DNA from: FEB-12 sp964503315
GTDB lineage: Bacteria; Zixibacteria; MSB-5A5; GN15; FEB-12
Assembly: GCA_964503315.1 (NCBI GenBank)
Contig: CAZCZL010000004.1
Span: 1-64,000, forward strand
DNA length: 64,000 bases
Reading direction: 5' to 3'
A model generated the notes under the pieces. That model had not been told where the DNA came from. It did not search any database and saw nothing but the letters and a program-made list of their open reading frames with translations. Positions 17,086-26,381 of this stretch are shown here, one piece after another; the first letter of the stretch is position 1, and each line of letters opens with the position of its first letter. Both the position numbers and the translations under genes were made by a program.

Positions 17086-18021
17086 TTACTGCCCCTGGGG
17101 CGGAGTATCCGCCTGAACCTGTTCGCCGCCGGAGCTTTGCGGCTGTGGAGCCGGTGCCTCGGTCGGATGCTCCGGCTGAACTGATTGCGATGCCTGTTGG
17201 CTGGACATCACTCTTTGCCGAAGTTGAGTCACTTGCGCGTTAAGTCGCTCCAGTTCCTGACGGGCGCGCTGCGCGAAATCTTTGTCGTTGGACGCGTACA
17301 ACACTGAACGGGAGACATTGATAACGGCTGGTTTACGGAAATCGTCACTTCCCATCACCGCGGCTTCCTCAAGCGATCCACCCTGCGCGCCGACACCCGG
17401 AATCAGGAACGGCATATCGCCGGAGACAGCACGGATCTCTTTCAGTTGATCCGGATGGGTCGCGCCAACGACCAGTCCGCAATTCTGCTCTTTATTCCAG
17501 TAGAGCACTTTTTCGGCGACATGGATATAGAGCGGTTTGTGGTCGATCTCCAGCAGTTGGAAATCGCGTGAGCCGGAATTTGAGGTAAGACAGAGAATGA
17601 ACACCCCTTTATCCTTGAATTCAAGGAACGGACGGAGTGAGTCATACCCCATGTACGGATTCAGCGTCACCCAGTCGGCGCGATAGCGGTCGAACATCGC
17701 CTCCGCATAATACTGCGCGGTATTGCCGATGTCGCCACGTTTCCCATCCATGATGACTGGAATATCTTCGGGGATCCGGTCGCGGATAACTTTGAGGAGC
17801 GAGAGGCCATCCGGCCCGAGCGACTCGTAGAACGCCATATTCGGTTTGTAGGCGCAGACGAGATCGGCGGTGGCATCGATTATGCGATGCGCGAAATCAA
17901 ACAGCCCCTTGGCGGAGCCGGAGTATTCCGATGGCATCTTTTTGGGGTCGAGATCGAGCCCCAGACAGATCATCGAACGATTTTTCTGCTGTATCTTCTG
18001 AAGATTGCGAACGGCTGACAT
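17086..18021 (-). CDS. pyrF: Orotidine-5'-phosphate decarboxylase, type 2, with extended tail
   Basis: Catalyses the last step of UMP synthesis (OMP to UMP and CO2). It is a type 2 enzyme: LGLDLDPKKMP near the start and the catalytic DGKRGDIGNT with K94 and D97. The start ATG at 18021 overlaps the pyrD stop (TAATG). The barrel ends near residue 250. It is followed by a short coiled coil (RQELERLNAQVTQLRQRV) and a Gln/Pro-rich tail to residue 311, which is not part of the usual enzyme. Confidence 0.93.
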   Translation of the reverse strand: MSAVRNLQKIQQKNRSMICLGLDLDPKKMPSEYSGSAKGLFDFAHRIIDATADLVCAYKPNMAFYESLGPDGLSLLKVIRDRIPEDIPVIMDGKRGDIGNTAQYYAEAMFDRYRADWVTLNPYMGYDSLRPFLEFKDKGVFILCLTSNSGSRDFQLLEIDHKPLYIHVAEKVLYWNKEQNCGLVVGATHPDQLKEIRAVSGDMPFLIPGVGAQGGSLEEAAVMGSDDFRKPAVINVSRSVLYASNDKDFAQRARQELERLNAQVTQLRQRVMSSQQASQSVQPEHPTEAPAPQPQSSGGEQVQADTPPQGQ

Positions 18022-18941
18022 TACCACCTCTGCACTTTACCAACCAGGTCGGCGACCGTGGCCAGTTTTTTCCGCTTCATATATTCTTTTAGTCCGGCGG
18101 CGATCTTAACCGGAGCGTCGGGCTCAACGAAGAGTTGGGTCCCGATCTGCACCGCGGTCGCGCCGAACAACATGAATTCAACCACATCTTGCCAGTTGGC
18201 GATTCCACCGATCCCGATGATCGGGAGTTTCACGCCGCTGCGGTAGACGACATCGACCATGAGCAGCGCCATCGGCTTGATCGCCGGGCCGGTCAGTCCG
18301 CCGCGATTGTTGGTCAGTCGCGGACGCCACGTCTCGATATCGACCGAGGTTCCAAAGGCCGAGTTCATGATGGCGAGCGCGTTGGCACCGCCGGCTTCGG
18401 CGGCTCGCGCGATGGCAGTGATATCCGTAACATTCGGACCAAGCTTCGCGATGATCGGTCGTTTGAATACCGCGCGAACTTCGGAAACGCATTTTTCGGT
18501 CATCACCGGGTCGACGCCGAACTCAATGCCGCCTTTGTCAACATTCGGACAGGAGATATTCAACTCTATCATGTCGACACGCGGTGAATCAGCAAGTCGC
18601 GCGGAGACCTCGACATATTCCTTGATGGATGACCCGGCGACATTGACGATCACTTTGGTCGGCTGTGTCTCCAGCCAGGGGAGCTTGTCGGTCATGAACG
18701 CATCGATGCCGACATTCGCCAGACCGATAGCATTGAGCATACCCGAGGCTGTCTCGGCGGTGCGTGGCGGCCTGTGCCCCATGCGTGGCTTTTGGGTGAT
18801 AGATTTGGTGACCAGCGCGCCCAGCTTGGAGAGCGGAAAGACATTCGCCAACTCTTCGCCATAGCCACAACAACCTGACGCGGTCATGATCGGGTTGACA
18901 AAGTCCACTCCGGCGATTGAGACTTTGATATCGGGGGTCAT
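18021..18941 (-). CDS. pyrD: Dihydroorotate dehydrogenase B catalytic subunit
   Basis: A 306-residue FMN enzyme that oxidises dihydroorotate to orotate. The catalytic cysteine is C131 in LNISCPNV, and GGIANWQDVVEFMLFGA is the phosphate-binding end. A neighbouring pyrK and a catalytic Cys (class 2 enzymes use Ser) make it class 1B, with electrons passed to NAD+ through PyrK. It overlaps pyrK by 4 bp and pyrF by 3 bp, so expression is coupled. Confidence 0.95.
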   Translation of the reverse strand: MTPDIKVSIAGVDFVNPIMTASGCCGYGEELANVFPLSKLGALVTKSITQKPRMGHRPPRTAETASGMLNAIGLANVGIDAFMTDKLPWLETQPTKVIVNVAGSSIKEYVEVSARLADSPRVDMIELNISCPNVDKGGIEFGVDPVMTEKCVSEVRAVFKRPIIAKLGPNVTDITAIARAAEAGGANALAIMNSAFGTSVDIETWRPRLTNNRGGLTGPAIKPMALLMVDVVYRSGVKLPIIGIGGIANWQDVVEFMLFGATAVQIGTQLFVEPDAPVKIAAGLKEYMKRKKLATVADLVGKVQRW

Positions 18942-19732
18942 AGCTGTATCTCCCCGATGTTAAAGACCGGACCCTCGACACAGACCCGAACATACTCTCC
19001 AGCAGTGGTCTTGACGACACAGCCGAGACAGACACCGATACCGCACGGCATGGGTGCTTCGAGTGAGAGTTGTCCCGGTATCTGGTACTTGAGACCGAGT
19101 TCGTTGGTCGCCTTGAGCATCGGCTCCGGCCCGCATCCATACATGATGAGTTTTTCACCTGCGTGATCTACCAGGAACTTTTCCACCGGTTTGGTCACGA
19201 CACCTTTGACGCCGAGTGAGCCATTGTCGGTGGCGACATGGAAATTGACGCCGAGCTTTTTGATGCGCGCGCGTTCGATGATATCTCCCTCGCTCCGACC
19301 GCCGTAGAAGAACTCGATCTTCTTCGGGTCATACCCGCGCGCAACCATATCGGTCGCCAGATACATGAGAGGCGGAAAACCAACTCCTCCGGCCACCATG
19401 ATCACGCGTTCGGACTTTTTAGGAAGGGTGAACGGGACGCCCAGTGGTCCCAGGATATCCAGCGTCTGGTCTGTGTGAAATTGCGACAACAAGGTCGTGC
19501 CGCGTCCGAACACCTTGAAAATGATCTCTATCTCTTTCTTTTTCGGATCGACCGACGCGACCGACATGGCGCGGCGGAAATACACATCCGTGTGCGGCAG
19601 GCGCACGTGGATGAAACTGCCGGGGCGGCATTCTTTGGCGCGGGTATACGGTCCGAATGTCAGGGAGAAATAATTGTGAGAGAGATCTCGGTGTCGGAGT
19701 AGTCGGGTTTCCTCACAGGATGGCTTGGTCAT
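18938..19732 (-). CDS. pyrK: Dihydroorotate dehydrogenase electron-transfer subunit
   Basis: A 264-residue flavoprotein with a ferredoxin-reductase-like layout: an FAD-binding barrel (YFRRAMSVAS near residue 53), an NAD-binding domain (MVAGGVGFPPLMYL near 113), and C-terminal [2Fe-2S] cysteines in PCGIGVCLGC and VRVCVEG. It passes electrons from PyrD to NAD+. The start overlaps the stop of the upstream lipoprotein gene (ATGA). Confidence 0.93.
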   Translation of the reverse strand: MTKPSCEETRLLRHRDLSHNYFSLTFGPYTRAKECRPGSFIHVRLPHTDVYFRRAMSVASVDPKKKEIEIIFKVFGRGTTLLSQFHTDQTLDILGPLGVPFTLPKKSERVIMVAGGVGFPPLMYLATDMVARGYDPKKIEFFYGGRSEGDIIERARIKKLGVNFHVATDNGSLGVKGVVTKPVEKFLVDHAGEKLIMYGCGPEPMLKATNELGLKYQIPGQLSLEAPMPCGIGVCLGCVVKTTAGEYVRVCVEGPVFNIGEIQL

Positions 19733-22398
19733 CTCATGTATTCCGGTTTCTCTGCGATAAATATGTACACGTACCAGCGTCCATTTGGATCCTCCATCTC
19801 TTCCGGCAGAGTGATCATTTCGGATTTTCGCGTCAGCTCCTGGTTAACCTGCAACGGGTCAAAGGACATGGAGCCAACGGTCTTTTCCGCGCGACGATTC
19901 ACTTCGTCGTTGGGCGTTGGTGCTTTGAGGACAAAATCATTTACTTTCCCCGAAAAATCAAGTCGGATTTGGAAGTACATCTTGATCTGATAACCCTCGA
20001 GGCTGGACGCCTCGTCCGGGAATGTAAACTCGATCCGCGTTTCGCTCGGTTTGATGTCCAGCAGGATCAGCGGCTCGCCTTTCGGCCCCTTGTAGAATCC
20101 TTCCTCGATGTTGATGTAGCGGCCGGTCGTATCCGCGTCTTCGGCGGTTTGCACCGGCTTGGCGACGATCACTTCGCCCGGCTTCAGCTCCTCCTCATCC
20201 CGCTCGCCTTTCGGCTTGTCAGGCGTGACATATTGCTTTTTGACGGGAGCCTTAAACGTGATCCGCTTCTGCGCCTCGATCGCCTGAGGCGTGCCGGGGA
20301 AGGAATCGATGATCGCTTCGTAGGCAAAGATGACCGAAGAATCCCCGGGACTCTGATAATTTTCGATGATGTACGCGATATTAAAGCGGGCCTGCGGACC
20401 CAGGGAAGAATTCGGGAAACTGTCGATCACGTACTGATAATAGTATCTCGCGGAATCAACATTTCCTGAATCGATCAGGAAATCCTCCGCCAGTCCGTAA
20501 TAGTACTCGGGGTAGCCCGCGTCTTCGCCGGTCCCGACCTTTCCCATCAAACGCATGATCTCTTTGGCGTAATCGGTTTTGCCATAGAGCGCGTATGCCT
20601 CTTGCAAGATTGAGTCAGCTCCGGCCGAATCGGCCAGATGTTCGCGGTACATCGTGCTCAACGCCAGCATAGCCCGTGGCGCGTACGATGTGTTCGGATA
20701 GTCGCGGATCAATCCTTTCAACTCATTGATCGCTGAATCAGGCTTGTTCAACTGGAACCAGTAGAGTTCAGCCAGCTGGAAGATGATATCGGCGTCGGAC
20801 TCCAGTGTGGCCATCCGCTCGCGTTCCGCGGCGATCGAATCAGCGCGAGCCTGCTCCTCCGGACTAAGCACTTTTTTCGCAGGAGCGGATGGCTGCTCCA
20901 TCGCCTTGAGACGCTGAGATTGCTGGGCAATGGCTTCAGCATTGCTCAACTTGGCGGTTGAATCGACGCGAGAGGAGTCAGCCATGTTTGAGTCGATCAC
21001 CATTGAATCCGGCTTGAGCGTATCCACCGGGAGTGAATCTGTTGGCAGGACGGTCACTTTGATCGATTCGGGAATGGTCGAGTCAGCTACGACAGTGTCT
21101 GGCAGAACAGGAATTGCGGCGGCAGTGTCCGTGGTTGAATCTACCGCTTCTACGGTCTGGAAGAGTGAATCAACACGTACAGAGTCAGTCCGCGCCGTCG
21201 TATCGATTGCCGGCGATGTGACCGACGCTGCGGTTGAATCGATCAGTCTGGTCGGATTGGCAGGGACGTTCGTGGAATCTGCATTCTTCTTCTCTGCATC
21301 TGCCCTTGCTTTCTCCTCTGCCTCGCGGTTGGCCTTTTGCTTTGCTTCGATCATTTGAAGTTTGGCGATATCCGCGGAGCGCTGCACAGCATCGGAGCCG
21401 GCGGTAAGCTGTTGATTACCTCGCGCCGCCTTATCGTAGAAACTTTTCGCCTTGGGGAGGTCGTCGTAATCAAATTGGTAGATAAGCCCGAGTTGGTAGT
21501 TGGCCTCAGTGACCCAATTATTATTGGCGGCCTTGAGCACGATATCCTCGTACGTCTCCTCCGCCTGTGTCAGATCTCCCATGTACTCGAAGCCCTTGGC
21601 CATGTTCAACTGAATGGCACCGAGGGAGTCATAGTACAATTGGTCGGAGGAGAGCTCCTTCAGATAGTCGAGCCCGGTGGTTATCCGTTGCAGACGATAG
21701 GAGCAAAACGCCGCGCGCGTGAGTGCATGATACCGCAGATCCTTGTCCGGCTTCATGCCAAGGATCTGCAGATATGCTTTCAGCGAATTTCCGAAATCGT
21801 ATTGTTCATAATAAGAGTCCGCGAGATGTTTCTGCGCGGTCAGTTTCTGCGCGTCATTGCCGAGTGAATCACGAACCGCCATGAAATAGGCGCGGGCGCG
21901 TTCCGGCTCTTTCTCTTCGGCATGAAAGAGTCCGAGCTCCATCGCGGCATCGGCCTTGTAGCTTTTGTCGTAATCGCCTTCGAATATCTCCTCGAACAGC
22001 TCGATAGCGGCATCGTGGTCGGCCAGCTTGAGTTTTGACTGCGCGAGATAAACCATCGATTGTTTGGCAAACTCCGACTCCGGGAAATTCGCCAGCAACT
22101 CGCGGAACCGCCGCTCGGCTTTGGAATACTGCTGGGTGTGATAGTAGGATGCCGCCACGACGTACAGGGCGTCGTCGTAGTATTTGGAATTGGGGTGATC
22201 CTCAATGACCTTCAGCGATTTCTCGATCGCGTTCCGGTAACTTGCCTGACTGCCGGAGCCGGTCTGCTTGCGCATCTTCTCGGCGGCATTGAATTCCTTC
22301 TTGGCATTGTAGAAGGTGTTGTAGTATACACATCCGGAAAGGCCATACAGGAGGATGGTCAGGCTGAGGATGATGCGGAATGGTCGCAATATGTTCAT
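19729..22398 (-). CDS. TPR-repeat lipoprotein
   Basis: The 889-residue product starts with a lipoprotein signal (lipobox LSGC, C23) and CVYYNTFYNAKKEF, a start I associate with FCB-group TPR lipoproteins. Residues about 40-345 hold TPR-like repeats resembling BamD-type outer-membrane assembly factors. A Ser/Thr/Asp-rich linker built on DS/DT repeats (about 375-490) follows, then a second TPR block (about 535-700). The end (about 760-889) looks like a TonB C-terminal-like or related fold. It is probably an envelope scaffold. Translational coupling to pyrK is notable but probably incidental to function. Confidence 0.8.
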   Translation of the reverse strand: MNILRPFRIILSLTILLYGLSGCVYYNTFYNAKKEFNAAEKMRKQTGSGSQASYRNAIEKSLKVIEDHPNSKYYDDALYVVAASYYHTQQYSKAERRFRELLANFPESEFAKQSMVYLAQSKLKLADHDAAIELFEEIFEGDYDKSYKADAAMELGLFHAEEKEPERARAYFMAVRDSLGNDAQKLTAQKHLADSYYEQYDFGNSLKAYLQILGMKPDKDLRYHALTRAAFCSYRLQRITTGLDYLKELSSDQLYYDSLGAIQLNMAKGFEYMGDLTQAEETYEDIVLKAANNNWVTEANYQLGLIYQFDYDDLPKAKSFYDKAARGNQQLTAGSDAVQRSADIAKLQMIEAKQKANREAEEKARADAEKKNADSTNVPANPTRLIDSTAASVTSPAIDTTARTDSVRVDSLFQTVEAVDSTTDTAAAIPVLPDTVVADSTIPESIKVTVLPTDSLPVDTLKPDSMVIDSNMADSSRVDSTAKLSNAEAIAQQSQRLKAMEQPSAPAKKVLSPEEQARADSIAAERERMATLESDADIIFQLAELYWFQLNKPDSAINELKGLIRDYPNTSYAPRAMLALSTMYREHLADSAGADSILQEAYALYGKTDYAKEIMRLMGKVGTGEDAGYPEYYYGLAEDFLIDSGNVDSARYYYQYVIDSFPNSSLGPQARFNIAYIIENYQSPGDSSVIFAYEAIIDSFPGTPQAIEAQKRITFKAPVKKQYVTPDKPKGERDEEELKPGEVIVAKPVQTAEDADTTGRYINIEEGFYKGPKGEPLILLDIKPSETRIEFTFPDEASSLEGYQIKMYFQIRLDFSGKVNDFVLKAPTPNDEVNRRAEKTVGSMSFDPLQVNQELTRKSEMITLPEEMEDPNGRWYVYIFIAEKPEYMR

Positions 22399-22458
22399 CG
22401 GTTATCTGGCAGTTGCTTCCTCAATTGTACACCGGAGGCTGACCCCGGACGACACAAT

Positions 22459-23220
22459 TTACTGCACATGCTTCACCTGCAACAGCTTTTCCACCAACTG
22501 AGGGAGTATTTCCCCGGATTTCTGGGGGAAATAGAAGTCTGCCAGTCCGGTCAGGGGTGTTTCGTCCAGATTGATCTCCACCAGCACGGCGCCATGCCGT
22601 TTGGCCACGACCGGCAGGGTGGCGGCCGGGTGGACCAGCGCCGAGGTTCCTATGGAAAAGAAGATGTCTGCCTGTTCGGCCGCCTCAAATGCGGCATCAA
22701 TCGCCTCTTCCGGCAACATTTCGCCAAACCAGACCACATCGGGGCGGACCTTGCCGCCACACGCGGGGCATCTGGGGATAGCGGAAGGGTCCACCTCGTT
22801 CTCAAGTTCAATCGCTTGAGCACAGTCAACGCACTTGTTGCGTAGCATATTGCCGTGAATCTCGAGGATATTCTCACTCCCGGCGAGACGATGCAGGTTG
22901 TCAACATTCTGCGTGATAAGGGTGAACGAGGGAAACCACTTGGCCAGTTCAACCAAAGCGTAATGCCCGGCGTTCGGTTTGACCTGACGAATCAGGTCGC
23001 GGCGCCAGTTGTACCATTCCCAGACCAACTTGGAGTTGGCAATGAAAGCAGACATGGTGGCAAGATCCTCGGGGCGGAATTTCTCCCAGATACCTTCGTT
23101 TCCCCGAAACGTGGGGACACCTGATTCGGCGGATATCCCCGCGCCGGTCAGGACCACGCCGTGCCGACTCTGCTGGATGATGGAGGTCAGTTCCTCAAGC
23201 ACGAGAAGAAGATACGGCAA
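22459..23220 (-). CDS. cobB: NAD-dependent sirtuin deacylase (CobB-like)
   Basis: The 253-residue sirtuin has GAGISAESGVPTFRG, QNVDNLH, the catalytic His in EIHGNML, and zinc cysteines CVDC and CPAC. Segment WYNWRRDL places a Tyr and Arg as in YxxR of class III sirtuins, which prefer succinyl- or malonyl-lysine, so acidic-acyl removal is likely. The frame begins at a TTG; a downstream GTG is possible because no clear ribosome site is seen. It lies between the GH57 gene and the TPR lipoprotein gene. Confidence 0.92.
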   Translation of the reverse strand: MPYLLLVLEELTSIIQQSRHGVVLTGAGISAESGVPTFRGNEGIWEKFRPEDLATMSAFIANSKLVWEWYNWRRDLIRQVKPNAGHYALVELAKWFPSFTLITQNVDNLHRLAGSENILEIHGNMLRNKCVDCAQAIELENEVDPSAIPRCPACGGKVRPDVVWFGEMLPEEAIDAAFEAAEQADIFFSIGTSALVHPAATLPVVAKRHGAVLVEINLDETPLTGLADFYFPQKSGEILPQLVEKLLQVKHVQ

Positions 23221-23261
23221 TTAACCGGTCAGGACAAAGGAAAACTGCCGAGACTAGCAGG

Positions 23262-25436
23262 TCAGAAATTGCCTGCCATGGCGGATTCGGATGTCCCTCG
23301 CAGTACGGAATCTTTGGCTCCGGCAAAGAGAGTCAGGCGCAGAATCGAGGGATCAGGCGACAGCGACAGAGGGAAGCTATGAATAAGGGTAGTCCCTTGG
23401 TAGACTTTCTCGAATCCCGCCTCAGACAACGACACCGTCTGAATAGGGTGATGCCAGATATCGGCCACTCTTTGTGACCGAACTACTACTGCCAACCCGC
23501 GCCAATCATCGACCATTCCGGCAGAGGATGCCTGCGCATGCGAGCCGATCGAATCAAGGAACGATTCGGCCGGTCGCTGGCCATCGATCAGGATATACCG
23601 GTCATGCGCATGTCCTGCCTGAAAACTGAAGTTGTTCTCGACCGCAAAACGGGTGGAAAAGGATGATCCATCGAGAGTCTGAAGTTCGTAGGTCACATCA
23701 AGTTTGTCGTCCTCGGAATAGAACTGGAAGGTCTTGGTCACCCGAACTGAGTGCGTATGGCCATGCTGTTTGACCAAGCCGGCACGAGTCAGCCGAACCT
23801 GACCGAGATCGGAGTCGATATGGAATTCGTATTTGCCTGTGACGAAGTCGCCCAATTCTCCGATGTGTGCGGTCTGGAAGGACTCAACAGTTGTCGGTTC
23901 GGAAATGAAATGGTCGATAAAACACCGCTTCAGATATTGGTCTTCAACGAGCAGTTTCTCCAAACCCGGTTCCTTGGCGACGACCATATCGTGAATAGAA
24001 GCGGTCTCACCGTGAGCTGCCAACCTGTGCGCAACAGCCAATTTACGGTGATACCCTTCCTTACGTCGCCCGAGTGTATCCGTCAGGTCAAAGTTGAGCT
24101 TCATCAGCGCCAGGTCGAGGAGCATTCCGCCCCGATCCGGTTTGATGATCGCGGAAAAATTCGCGGTCTCGACCATGATCTCGTCTCGCAGATCGGCGTC
24201 GTGGTCTTTTATCGAAATGCCTATTCCTCGTGCGCCGAAGAGACGTCGCAATTCGCTCTCAGCTTCGAGCATCGCGGAGTACACCGCCTGTCGAAGGTGC
24301 GGCAGATAGAGGCCGCCGAAAACGCCGTGCCAGTACGGGCAGTTGCATTGAGAGGCATAGAGACGGTCGCGCACGCGCTCAATGGCAGTTTTCTGCTCGG
24401 GGTGCTCTGTTTCATACTCCGCCAGTTTGGCGGAGACAGAGAGCATTTTTTTATGCATCAGATTGGATTCGTCGTACTTGGTGAGAAATCCACGCCAGTG
24501 TCCGGCCCGGACGAACCGCTCGTACTCATCATTCTTGTGATGTGATTTCAGCCAATGCTCGAAATCCTCGTACTTGAGGAAACCCTCTGTTGGCAGCGCC
24601 CAGTGACCCATTTCTTCGTAGGAAGCTGACGGCAGGTAGATGCGGCCAATCGGTTCCGCTTCGGCGGCCACTCGCAACGGGACAACTTCGAGCCACTCGG
24701 AGTTTCGCTCAATAGCGTCAAAGAAGTCCGCCAACCAGCGGTCATCATAACAGTGCGTATGAGTATTTGGCCAGACCCCGAATTTTTCGCCATCATCGGC
24801 GTAGACGGCGATTCCGTCAGGAGACCTCTCCGCCTGGCGCCGGAGCTCAGCGATCACTTCCTCGACCTTGCCGAACGGAATGAGGTAGCGAAGTTTCTTC
24901 TGGATCGGCAAGATGGTAACTGTCTCCCCTTCAAACTCAGTCACGAATGAACCGGTCAGTTTGGCTCGCTCCATGCCGGCGAACAGGAAGTGCGTATCAT
25001 CGACTGGCAAATATTTGACGCCAGACCGCGCCAGGACCTTCGGCAAATGCGGTTCCCAAACGCGCTCGGTTAGCCAGAGTCCGCTGATAGGCGAGTGGAA
25101 GTGTGCTGTCAGGTAGTTGGTCAACTTCTCGATCTGGCCATGCAGATCGCGCGTCGGGATTGACGTGAGGATCGGCTCGTAGAATCCACCGGTCATCAGT
25201 TCTATCCGGCCGGATTGGACCAATTGTCTCACCTGATCGAGATACTCCGGATGATGTTTCTCCTGCCAATCCCAGAGAATGCCGGACTGATGCAACGAGA
25301 GGGATATCTTGGGATAACGAGCGAACAGTTCTAGAAACGGCTTGTACGCCTGTTGGTGAGCTTCTTCGAAAACGTGATCAAAATTCCCCACCGGTTGATG
25401 ATTGTGCAATCCAATAGCCAGGCGGAACTTGGTCAT
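23262..25436 (-). CDS. GH57 glycoside hydrolase (4-alpha-glucanotransferase type)
   Basis: The 724-residue enzyme has the GH57 catalytic core in residues 1 to about 380. It starts with GLHNHQPVGNF; the nucleophile is E124 in WLTERVWEP and the acid is D214 in VYADDGEKFG. The C-terminal half fits the DUF1925/DUF1926-type beta domains of the Thermococcus 4-alpha-glucanotransferase group. It probably remodels glycogen or maltodextrin in the cytoplasm, as there is no signal peptide. An amylase activity cannot be excluded. Confidence 0.92.
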   Translation of the reverse strand: MTKFRLAIGLHNHQPVGNFDHVFEEAHQQAYKPFLELFARYPKISLSLHQSGILWDWQEKHHPEYLDQVRQLVQSGRIELMTGGFYEPILTSIPTRDLHGQIEKLTNYLTAHFHSPISGLWLTERVWEPHLPKVLARSGVKYLPVDDTHFLFAGMERAKLTGSFVTEFEGETVTILPIQKKLRYLIPFGKVEEVIAELRRQAERSPDGIAVYADDGEKFGVWPNTHTHCYDDRWLADFFDAIERNSEWLEVVPLRVAAEAEPIGRIYLPSASYEEMGHWALPTEGFLKYEDFEHWLKSHHKNDEYERFVRAGHWRGFLTKYDESNLMHKKMLSVSAKLAEYETEHPEQKTAIERVRDRLYASQCNCPYWHGVFGGLYLPHLRQAVYSAMLEAESELRRLFGARGIGISIKDHDADLRDEIMVETANFSAIIKPDRGGMLLDLALMKLNFDLTDTLGRRKEGYHRKLAVAHRLAAHGETASIHDMVVAKEPGLEKLLVEDQYLKRCFIDHFISEPTTVESFQTAHIGELGDFVTGKYEFHIDSDLGQVRLTRAGLVKQHGHTHSVRVTKTFQFYSEDDKLDVTYELQTLDGSSFSTRFAVENNFSFQAGHAHDRYILIDGQRPAESFLDSIGSHAQASSAGMVDDWRGLAVVVRSQRVADIWHHPIQTVSLSEAGFEKVYQGTTLIHSFPLSLSPDPSILRLTLFAGAKDSVLRGTSESAMAGNF

Positions 25437-25439
25437 AAA

Positions 25440-26345
25440 CTAGAAGATCTCAACTTTCAGATTGATATACTTGCGGGGGTTGGCGCGGATGTCGTCTATC
25501 AGCGCGTCGATATTGTCGGCGGTGCCGCGCAGGTCGTCGTACAGGCGGCGATCTTTCATCATCAACTGCAGTGTCCCATCACCATTGTTGAGTTGGTCGG
25601 CGAAAAGACGCATGTCGCTCGAGAGCGTGTCCAAATGCCGGATCAGGCTATCCAGACCGATACTCGCCTGATTGAAACGGTTCACGGTTGAATCTACCAT
25701 CTCGGCGTTGCGGGCGATCATCTGTGACATCTGCTCGGATGCCTTGACCACGTTGTCGGCTGTCCGATCGAGTTTATTCTCGTTGCGCTCCATCAGGCCA
25801 ACCAGTGAGTGCGAAAGGCTCTCCATATTGGCAACGGTCCGGTTAAAACGGGCAAGCGATGTATCGGATGCCACGGTCTGGCGAATTCCGTTGACCATAT
25901 TACGTAGTTCGATAACGATATCGCCAACAATCCCCATCAGTTCGGGAATGCCGACCTCGGACTTACCGATTGCCACCATGGCGGTGTCATATCGTTCTAT
26001 CGCCTCGCCGGGATGGATCGCGATAAACCGCTCCCCCATCACGCCGAGGTTTTTGATGACAAACTGGGCATCGCGATGCAGGTCAACATCGCGGTACAGC
26101 AGCAGCTCCACCATCACCCCTTCGCCGGTCAACTGCAGGTTGTTGACTTTCCCTTTGTGTACACCGGAGACGGTGACGCGGTCACCGGCAGAGAGCGTTC
26201 CGACATCGGAGAATATCACCCGGACACGCTGGGCATTCCGCTCCATCTTGTACCCCTGTAGCCAATACAGGGAGGCAAGCAGAATGGCGAACCCCAGGAG
26301 GGTTATCACTCCGACCCTGAATTCGATGTGACTTGTCTTTGCCAT
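25440..26345 (-). CDS. MlaD/MCE family lipid-transport protein
   Basis: The 301-residue product has one N-terminal helix (residues about 10-30) and a MlaD domain at about 40-115 (VRVIFSDVGTLSAGDRVTVSG). A long helical, coiled-coil-prone region runs to the end. MCE proteins carry phospholipids between membranes with an ABC transporter. No mlaE or mlaF is nearby, so partners must be elsewhere. It ends 3 bp before the GH57 start. Confidence 0.88.
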   Translation of the reverse strand: MAKTSHIEFRVGVITLLGFAILLASLYWLQGYKMERNAQRVRVIFSDVGTLSAGDRVTVSGVHKGKVNNLQLTGEGVMVELLLYRDVDLHRDAQFVIKNLGVMGERFIAIHPGEAIERYDTAMVAIGKSEVGIPELMGIVGDIVIELRNMVNGIRQTVASDTSLARFNRTVANMESLSHSLVGLMERNENKLDRTADNVVKASEQMSQMIARNAEMVDSTVNRFNQASIGLDSLIRHLDTLSSDMRLFADQLNNGDGTLQLMMKDRRLYDDLRGTADNIDALIDDIRANPRKYINLKVEIF

Positions 26346-26381
26346 CTTCTTCTATATCGGTAACTTAGCCGACTTCTACAG

